Program-made: the position numbers and the translations under genes
Source of the DNA: Heterotrichella gracilis
Taxonomy: Eukaryota; Sar; Xanthophyceae; Tribonematales; Xanthonemataceae
Direction: 5' to 3'
Assembly (NCBI GenBank): GCA_032358255.1
Contig: JAULBX010027341.1
Location: forward strand, 1 to 37,995
Length of the DNA: 37,995 bases
Shown: in pieces, positions 31,301 through 37,995 of the stretch
Numbering within the stretch: the first letter of the stretch is position 1
Layout of the letters: every line of letters begins with the position of its first letter
The notes under the pieces: generated by a model
Databases searched by the model: none
The model's input: only the letters and a program-made list of their open reading frames with translations
What the model was told of the DNA's origin: nothing

Positions 31301-31888
31301 GCCTGCCCTCATGATTTCTGTTCAACCATCTGTCCCCCACAATGATGCAGCTCCACATGCAATGCATTCCCGTGGCGTCAGAAGATACCGCCAGTGGCAC
31401 CACACCAACTATGAAACGAAAAATCTCAGCAAAGGCAACAGCACTTCCACCTGTCCTTGCTGCTGCTGGTCGTCGCATTGCGCCAGGTCATGCCGCCCCA
31501 AATCCCCATCCACCTTGCACCACCCACCTGATACGTTGACCACCACTGTCCCCAAGACCAGTGCCGCCTGCGCCAGTGTGCCCAGGCGCCCCACCCACGC
31601 CGTGTGTATCACCGTGCCACAGAAGGTCAACACCCCGTCAACAGCCAGCGGCCACGCCAGGCGGGAGATCGCCCCCATCTCGCTGAGCAAGCTGGCCCCT
31701 GGGTGGTGCACATCCTCTGCTTCCTCCACGTGGATGATGGCGCTGCATGCATTCCCCTTTGTTGTGTGCTTTTCCCCCCCATTGGCGACTGTGTCAGCTG
31801 CGGGGCCTGCAGGGTGCTCTGTCGCAGGGTCCAGCAGCAACGGGCTGAGTAGGGAGGCCTCGGTGTCCCAACCTCTACTGCTGTCCAT
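28377..31888 (-). CDS. MATE family efflux transporter
   Basis: Seven exons: 31888-31528, 31039-30860, 30596-30486, 30258-30063, 29749-29670, 29323-29009, 28654-28377, phases agree, 506 aa. MATE proteins are antiporters that export organic cations, citrate or secondary metabolites using a proton or sodium gradient. Signatures seen: LETFVGQAYGARQYQLLG (second and third helix region), LWSPTLFILAASECIRHYL with the following AQG, LPSTIMMCLDWWISEVII, and STRVANELGAERAQAAR. About twelve hydrophobic segments can be traced. The first about 80 residues are hydrophilic and acidic, a cytosolic tail that includes a dileucine-like LLSPLL. The membrane (vacuole, plastid or plasma) and substrate cannot be told from sequence. 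Intron 5 contains a 32-bp minisatellite. Start is the first ATG; the upstream frame has only a GTG. Confidence 0.94.
29434..29527. repeat. 32-bp tandem repeat, three copies
   Basis: A 32-base unit beginning CCTTTTGTTTATTTG and ending CATTCGAATG is repeated at 29434-29465, 29466-29497 and 29498-29527 (the third lacks the last two bases). The copies appear identical. It lies in the fifth intron of the MATE gene and should be length-polymorphic. Confidence 0.92.
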
Positions 31889-33027
31889 CACGCACAGTAA
31901 ATCTGTGTGCGCTTGTCAAGTGAGCACTGGGAGGCTGTGGATCTAGTTACTAGTCTTGCCCACAAGCTGGCCCATGGCTTGGCCCCAGCAAGTTGTCACC
32001 TCTGCTATTTGCCCTGCCAGACAAGGCTAGTAATGCACGCCACTGCAGGCCTTTTGCATCAAAGCGCTCACTTTCCAATATCAGCCAATCTGCGCGTAAA
32101 CTGCGCGAACCAGTCACAGCTGGTTGCAGCATGGGCAGTATTAGTCATGTTAGGCTTGAAGGCCATGCGTCGTGCCCAGGGGTTACCAGGTGCATACAAA
32201 CGTTGATTTTAATTTCTGGAAAGCATGGCCTTATATTTTGCTGCCAAGAATGCCCGCAAGGCCCGGGCATGCCTGCAATGGGCATTGCACATGCAAGCAC
32301 CCACATATATGCATGCATGCGCTCATCAACGCCGGATGGCCCTTGGTCCGTAATGACGCTGAAAATACTCACGCCCCAATGTGAACTAGCCTAACACTGA
32401 GGAGGGTGCTGAGTGGTTTGATTACCTTGACAAGTTCCCGCATTCCGAAGGGGGACACTAATAAAGTGGATTAAATCAAGTGTGATTTATTTTACTGGTA
32501 ATGCTATCAGTAATTGCAGGCATTCAGAATCACGAAAACTTAAAAGGTGATGATAAGAACAAGATGCTATGTAAACAACGAGCACCCAAACAAATATGAA
32601 CGTGCATATATACTCGTGGTTGAATTTGGTTTGCAATTGCGCCTCCCACGAGGGTGAGTTTGGCGAGCAGCCCTTGGGCGAATACCCCAAGAGCAAGCAA
32701 TTAGAGAACAGCACAGAAAATCCACTAAATTGAAAAGTCGTAGATTGGCAAACAACAGTGCTTGTATTGGTTCAGCGTGCAATTGCAAGGAGTGGGTAAT
32801 TGGTAAGCAACCCCGATGAAGAGTCAGACATATAAGGGCCACAAACCATAAGAAAAGATATACTTGTATGAGTACAAGACCGGGTGCCCTGCCTTAATAA
32901 TCCCTTTCAACCACGATACCTAGAGTGGCAGCAAAGGAGCACTTAAATTCAGTACTTAGACAGAAGCTTTCCCTTGAGCAGTAAAACCACCCACCCAACC
33001 GATCTATTTTAAATTAATCTAATTAAA
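31889..33027. other. intergenic region: MATE promoter and glycosyltransferase 3' flank
   Basis: No supported coding over about 1.1 kb. The right third is AT-rich. It includes ATGCATGCATGC at about 32307-32320 and other GCATGC sites. Frames at 32145-32394 are short and unlike any family. No RNA gene is recognised. Confidence 0.5.
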
Positions 33028-33038
33028 TTAATCTAATT
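33011..33038. repeat. 14-bp tandem duplication across the glycosyltransferase stop codon
   Basis: AAATTAATCTAATT occurs twice back to back (33011-33024 and 33025-33038). The right-hand copy contains the TAA stop of the minus-strand gene and its last sense codons, so the duplication adds a second stop-rich copy just downstream. Confidence 0.85.
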
Positions 33039-34578
33039 GCAACTGATGATAGTGCTTGGTTGAAACATTCCTGAGCAGGTGGTAGACATCCTCAGCAAAG
33101 GGCTCCATACGAGCATACTTCAACGCTAATTGATACGCTGCATCGGCAATACGTTGGGCCGCTTTTATGTCTGAAAGGAACGGCAACAGCACCTCTTCTA
33201 GGTCAGAAAAATCTGCCTTGACTTGTATGACAGTGATATTGGGTACGTAGAAATTTGGGTACGTGACAAAATTAGCTGCCAAGGGTTTGACCAGCACGCA
33301 GCGTGATGCTATTGCCTCAAAGTCCTTATGGCTCCACTCCCCCCACCCCCACGGGCTGATGAAAAAGGCAGTGCTTGTGAGAATCTCATAGTACTCCTTC
33401 CTTGGCAGCACCCCTGTCCCCACAACCATGTCCAGTTTTGGGTACTTGAGCCGCATACCCAGCATCGCCTTCTTGGCGGCAATCCTGTGCACATTGTACA
33501 GCAGCCCTGACTCCTTGGGAGACAGGTTGGCAAGCAGGGACATGGCGTACTTGCGCTTGTGCAGTGGAGGCGTCATCTTGTTGCTGAATGTGCCCAAGGG
33601 CACCTGCAGCTTGGGCATGAGGTGGCGCACCACCTCCCGGCTGCTGCCACAGCCCGGGTACCGTGACCTGAACACGTGGGACACAAGGGTGTGGACCCTG
33701 GAGAGGCTCTCTGCAGGGAGGACCGTCTGTCCCGCAGAGCAAGCTGTGGCGTTGTGGATGTAGCTTCCGCAGGCTGCCTTGTCCACGCTCAGCGCGCACG
33801 CCTTGGCCACCAGCTGCAGGTGGTGGGCTTCGTGGTGGCAACCAACATCGTTGTTGAGCTCCAGGGGGCTGAGGGAGACGTGCTGCAGGTATGCAATCAC
33901 GCTCGCATCCATCAGCAGGTGTCGCCGGGGTTCAGGTATGGTGGCCAAGTCTGCTTTCTGAACGACAATGAAGAGCTTGTGTGGGAAGCGCAGCTTGAGT
34001 GGGTAGAATGAGACTGTGTCGCAGATAACAATGTGGCTGCTGTTCAGCCCAGGGTCAAGGAAGCTGCTAGCGTAGCTGTAATTGTGGATGCCCAGCTCTT
34101 GGATGAGCGGGGCGGCCTTGATGAACTGCGTGATGTAGCTGAGCTTGTACTTGCCCTTGAACGCCTCTGCAAAGTCAAAGCACGAAGGTGCGTGAGCAGC
34201 TGGTTGCTGGGTTTTGCAACATGCGAAATCGAGGGTGTTTAAAAGTTTGTGAGCATTGTAAGGGAGTATACACTCACCTGAGCAGGGGTCCTTTATTGGC
34301 TTGGGACTTTGCTGGTGGTCGCACCCATCACATGCCGAGGAGCATTCCGTGGCAGACTTGTAGCACAGTGATATGGAATTCTCTGACGGAATCTGACAGG
34401 ATGGTGTGTCGGAGTACACCACCACACGAAGGCGCGACAGGACTCCCTCCCCAATATGGCTGCGATGGTCCGCTCGCACCCAAGGGGCGTTTGTCATGAT
34501 CAGCCATGAGCACACTTGCAGGATGCGGGCTGGTAACGTGCAGCGGGTGGAACCCACACGCTGGTGCCTGAGTTTCAT
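33028..34578 (-). CDS. secretory-pathway glycosyltransferase-like protein (exostosin/GT-B C-terminal type)
   Basis: The frame is open for 516 codons from ATG at 34578. A likely 111-nt intron (34277-34167) has good splice sites and is a multiple of three, so the spliced protein (exons 34578-34278 and 34166-33028) would be 479 aa. The C-terminal third has the nucleotide-sugar-binding signature of capsule/exostosin-like transferases: SPWGWGEWSHKDFEAIASR, then CVLVKP, then DFSDLEEVLLPFL. A hydrophobic stretch near the N-terminus (LQVCSWLIM) fits a signal anchor. Many cysteines and sequons (NYS, NSS, NAT, NIT, NVS) also suggest a Golgi-lumenal enzyme. Donor and acceptor sugars are unknown. It has far fewer introns than its neighbours, which could indicate transfer or retroposition, but no other sign is seen. 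It is divergent from the TFIIF beta gene. Confidence 0.75.
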   Translation of the reverse strand: MKLRHQRVGSTRCTLPARILQVCSWLIMTNAPWVRADHRSHIGEGVLSRLRVVVYSDTPSCQIPSENSISLCYKSATECSSACDGCDHQQSPKPIKDPCSGECILPYNAHKLLNTLDFACCKTQQPAAHAPSCFDFAEAFKGKYKLSYITQFIKAAPLIQELGIHNYSYASSFLDPGLNSSHIVICDTVSFYPLKLRFPHKLFIVVQKADLATIPEPRRHLLMDASVIAYLQHVSLSPLELNNDVGCHHEAHHLQLVAKACALSVDKAACGSYIHNATACSAGQTVLPAESLSRVHTLVSHVFRSRYPGCGSSREVVRHLMPKLQVPLGTFSNKMTPPLHKRKYAMSLLANLSPKESGLLYNVHRIAAKKAMLGMRLKYPKLDMVVGTGVLPRKEYYEILTSTAFFISPWGWGEWSHKDFEAIASRCVLVKPLAANFVTYPNFYVPNITVIQVKADFSDLEEVLLPFLSDIKAAQRIADAAYQLALKYARMEPFAEDVYHLLRNVSTKHYHQLQLD

Positions 34579-35172
34579 GTTGGTTGCTTGTTATCTATCA
34601 GCTGGCACGCCGCCGCACGGGACAAAACCACGCGATCCATCCTCCGGCATGCACATGCAGCTTGGTTGGGCAATGCATGTATACAATTTATGAGGCCAGG
34701 TACGAGGCCAGCACGTCAATAAAAGTGTGAATTATACCGTACCCAATAAGGTATTATGCCTGAAGGTCAGCATTTGCCGTGTCACCACTGCGTCAGTCTG
34801 CACCTGTATCAGGTCCCCCCTTGTTACTCGAAGGCCAGCTGCGACCAGCCAGAGGTCGCATTTTTTAAGCATCCACTGGGACAAAAGGAAGCCAAACCCG
34901 CTGCAACGCGCTGCTTCAAGACCTTGTGTTGTTGAATTTATTTTCAGGACACGATTGTTGTGCGCACGAAGTTTTGTCAACACATTCAAACGAGCAACAA
35001 ACCCAGTGCCATCATTCGGGTAGCCCTTGCCGCCACAAAGAGTCCATATTGCCGACTCCATCCTTCGCAAACAGTTATTTGCCCGTTTTTGACGAGTGAA
35101 GTTGTAGCGGGTGTGTGGTTTATTGAGGCTGTTGGACGGCAGGCTTGCTTCAGTCTTCGTGCCAGCGCCACC
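34579..35172. promoter_or_regulatory. divergent promoter region between the glycosyltransferase and TFIIF beta genes
   Basis: 594 bases separate outward-facing starts. An antisense 184-codon frame (34732-35286) crosses it and the first TFIIF beta exon, but it resembles nothing known. Both promoters are expected here. Confidence 0.5.
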
Positions 35173-37342
35173 ATGTCCAAGCAGGGCCAGTCCACGCCGC
35201 TGGATGTCGAAAAGTCTGATAAGAAAGTTTGGCTGGTCAAGGTACCGCTCATTTACGCCTTCAAACGTTGTATCACTCATATGCATGCATATTGCCTAGC
35301 AATGCATGCATAGCCAGTCACGGCTTGCAGGGAAAAGAATCGGTGGCCATCAAATAGCTGCACTGAAGACACTGCTAGTAAAACAATAGGATTCAGAAAT
35401 AAAACAATAAGGTTTTACAGCGTTGTTGGTCTGAAGATGACTGTGCTAATAATTGGCATTTATTCCCTGAACCTGGTACCTTTTGACAGGTTCCGCGGTT
35501 TGTGGGGGAAAGGTGGAGAGAAATTTGCAAGAAATCTGCCGAGGGCGATGATGAACAAGGGCCTGAGCTGGCAAGGGTGCGCATGACCGTGCTGGCTGCA
35601 CAGGTAAGGCCAGTTGTTGCTGTTTCATGCGCGGTGGCAGGGCTGAAACCTATCTGAATCACGCTCACTTTTATTTTCCAACGCATGCAGAACGCTTCAG
35701 AATTCAGCCTCAGCCTGACAGGTAACGTCTGGAAGTAGCCATAGGGACTTGAACCCTGTGCAAGTCGCGGTTCGTGCATTGGCTGTGCTCGCACGCACAT
35801 CACTTAAAACATAGGCAGGCAGTTCAAGCATATGCAACCGGGTGCAGGTGACGGTACGGAAGACATTCCAAAGGAATTTAACATGCGTGTGCAGACAGGC
35901 AACGCTGCACCAATGTCTGCCTTTTCAGACATGCAAGGACGCTTGGGTATGGCTAAGGCTTTGCCGCCCAAGGCAACTTGTGGTTTCGCCGTTTCTGCTT
36001 ATGTTTGACTTTGTTACTCGGACATTGACACTCACCATGATCTCTGCTCCCCCACCCAGAGCTGGTGGGCTGCGTGGACCAAAAATTTGACCTCGAAATG
36101 GCGCGAAGTGCAGATGGCGGTCCATCGGTATGGATCTCAATGCCATGCCATCCTTATTCAGCATTGTGCATGGACCAGCTTGAACTGCAACTGATTGCTG
36201 CACCATTGCCTGCGCCACACACGCCACTGGGATGCCTCGTCACTTGGCGTACAAGTTACTAGGATTTGAATTCATTTGTGCCTCACTACCAAACACCTGC
36301 TGCAACGGCTGCCTTGTGCCATGCAGGCTGTGCCTGGGATCAGCAATGCCTATCGCAAGCTTTCCAAGCAGCGCGAGGAGAAGGCAAACACCAAGACACA
36401 AACCATACAGATGATCACCGACCAGCGAGCCCTGATACAGCGGCCAGGGACGCAACAAGCAGCCAAGCGGGTGAGTACACAATGTGGGACGCCAGAGTGC
36501 CTGCTGCTCCTCCACATGGCTTACCCTTACGGCAGGAACAGAATCTGCATTGACGTCTTCTTGTGTAAATTGCCATGCGCATTGCTTAGCATGCACCAAT
36601 AGATCGTTTACTCAGCCAGGGCCGGTCAGCCTTTTATGCATGGCTGAGCACGAGTTCTTACATCTCAGCAGATTTGCTGGCACCATACATGCGCAAATGC
36701 CTTCAGCATGGCCTTTCAACCCCCCTCCTGCTCCCCCGCAGAGCCTGGAGCGCCTTGCCCGGCCCCAGGACAACAAGCGCATGCGCATCGACAAGGACGA
36801 CCTTGAGCGGCTGCTGTTCACGCTGTTTGAGCGCCAGGCGCACTGGCACTTCCAGCAGCTGCTGCGCGAGACGGACCAGCCGGGGCCCTGGCTCAAGGTG
36901 GGTGGGTGGGTGGTGGGCGGTTGCAGGGGGGGGGATTGGCGGGTAGGGATAGGTCACTGGTGCAGTGCGAGACTGGCTGGCCATTATCTGCCATGCTGGA
37001 TGGTGAGTAAACAAGCATTGGAGCTGGAACTGCGGTGAGGCATACCTACAGAGAAAGGTGCTGGTCTGGTGCAGCACCAGGCGACTTGCAAATGAGTGCG
37101 GTTTGTAAATTATCTAGATGGGTGCAAGCATCGCCAGTATGGTCGTCAATGACGCTGCATGCGGAGCGGTGCAGTTTTGGCTGTGCATGAAGCGCTCTGC
37201 CTTGCCCTTGCTGCAGGAGGTGCTTGCCGAGGTTGCTGTGCTCAACAAGCGCGGCCCGTACAAGGACCTGTGGGAGGTCAAGAAGGAGTACCGGCACAGC
37301 AACACACCAGCAGCGGCGGCGGGAGGGGGGCAGGGCAGCTGA
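35173..37342 (+). CDS. GTF2F2: transcription initiation factor TFIIF beta subunit (RAP30)
   Basis: Seven exons: 35173-35241, 35490-35603, 35691-35721, 36060-36127, 36327-36470, 36742-36897, 37217-37342, all phases agree, 235 aa (human is 249). TFIIF binds RNA polymerase II and brings it to the preinitiation complex; the beta subunit dimerises with TFIIF alpha through its N-terminal beta barrel. Seen here: VWLVK joined to VPRFVGERWREICKK, then ELARVRMTVLAAQ (dimerisation domain), a basic linker, and a C-terminal winged helix (about 155-235) with MRIDKDDLERLLFTLFERQ, then GPWLK joined to EVLAEVAVLNKRGPYKDLWE and KKEYRH. The ATG sits in a strong context (GCGCCACCATGT). The last eleven residues are Ala/Gly-rich and divergent. 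Confidence 0.95.
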
Positions 37343-37995
37343 GGACGCATGGTGCCTGTGCAGCTGAAAAGGGGGGAAGGGGGGGGTGGCATTGGGCAGC
37401 ACAGGGCAGGTGCTGGGGCCGGTGCAGACATCCTGGCAGGATGGCATGCGCAGGATGTCATGCAACAATTGGCCTGGTGGGTGCGATTTTTGCTGAAGCA
37501 TCTTACAAGTGGTTCAGGCTCTTGCATGTGCAAGAGCCAGTAGACAGCAGTAGCACCTACTGGACAGCCCGGGCTCTGGCCTCTTGGCCATGTGGACAAG
37601 CTCACAAACTGCTGTTTCCATCGTCTGATATCCGCCACTGCGATCACTTTGGCAGCCATAGAGGAGAGATTTCACTAAGTAGGGCATGCGTTCACGTATG
37701 TGGTGCGTAAGTTACACGAGTGGTTGCGCACCCTTAGTATGGACTGGTAAGGTTGCTAGCTGATGGAGAATTTGACAGCTGTCAGCAGGACCTACGTACA
37801 ACACTGTCCTGCCAGGGTAAAGACAAGCATCCCGTGGTTGACGCTGCAAGGGGCTTTGGTATATGATAAGAACTCAGCTTTCAAAGGCTCAAAACAACTC
37901 GACTGAATGGACTGTGTTTACAAGATTTACAAGATTTATTTGACAGTCACATTCAGGGAGCCAACCCGGGCTCACAAGACTGTTGGGGGTGCTTG
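37343..37995. other. right-edge flank of TFIIF beta
   Basis: No supported exon. It should contain the TFIIF beta 3' UTR. At the far right a duplicated TTTACAAGA (about 37918-37936) reads as two TGTAA motifs on the minus strand, which might mark the 3' end of a minus-strand gene starting beyond the window. This is weak evidence. Confidence 0.35.

Noticed and set aside
34732..35286. 184-codon minus-strand open frame
   Set aside because: It is antisense to the first TFIIF beta exon, spans a promoter region, has no recognisable motif, and a frame of this length is expected by chance in 38 kb of this composition.

Overview
This window reads as nuclear DNA of a green alga, probably a trebouxiophyte or another core chlorophyte. 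The lineage is inferred from gene content and architecture, not proven. Almost every gene is split into many short exons with GT-AG introns whose phases match. Several proteins are plant-lineage architectures: an ARIA-type ARM-BTB protein, an extended-PHD/AAA ATPase and a TMEM185 (Fragile-X-F) membrane protein with a C-terminal RING. I see no phage, plasmid, IS, CRISPR or rRNA features and no tRNA I can support.

Layout, left to right. A nucleoplasmin-like acidic protein with a C-terminal winged-helix-like domain lies on the minus strand (587-3246). It diverges from URM1 on the plus strand (4233-4914). Only 20 bases after the URM1 stop begins a large ePHD/AAA ATPase related to the ATAD2/Yta7 group (4935-12186, 18 exons). 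It converges with a TMEM185/FXF-RING protein (minus, 12875-16680). A poorly resolved stretch (16681-18313) may hold exons of an unidentified minus-strand gene. Then come a PABPN1-type nuclear poly(A)-binding protein (minus, 18314-19667) and a mitochondrial SUV3 RNA helicase (minus, 20537-24420). SUV3 is divergent from the ARIA-like ARM-BTB gene (plus, 24992-27752). That gene converges with a MATE transporter (minus, 28377-31888). A secretory-pathway glycosyltransferase-like gene (minus, 33028-34578) diverges from the TFIIF beta subunit/RAP30 gene (plus, 35173-37342).

Functionally this is a run of ordinary housekeeping genes: tRNA thiolation/urmylation, chromatin ATPase, histone-chaperone-like protein, ubiquitin ligase, poly(A) binding, mitochondrial RNA decay, an ABA/cell-cycle type adaptor, transport, glycosylation and Pol II initiation. 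They do not form one pathway. The most notable points are: (1) the URM1 to ATPase spacing of 20 nt, with a frame that stays open through URM1's last intron, which suggests a dicistronic or fused transcript; (2) strong apparent over-representation of the palindrome GCATGC across the window; (3) unusual domain combinations in the nucleoplasmin-like and ePHD/AAA proteins; (4) a probable GC-AG intron in SUV3. I found no convincing new multi-gene system.

Exon coordinates were derived by hand from reading frame, splice dinucleotides and phase agreement. Most should be exact, and those flagged as uncertain are not. Gene limits are start and stop codons, not transcript ends.
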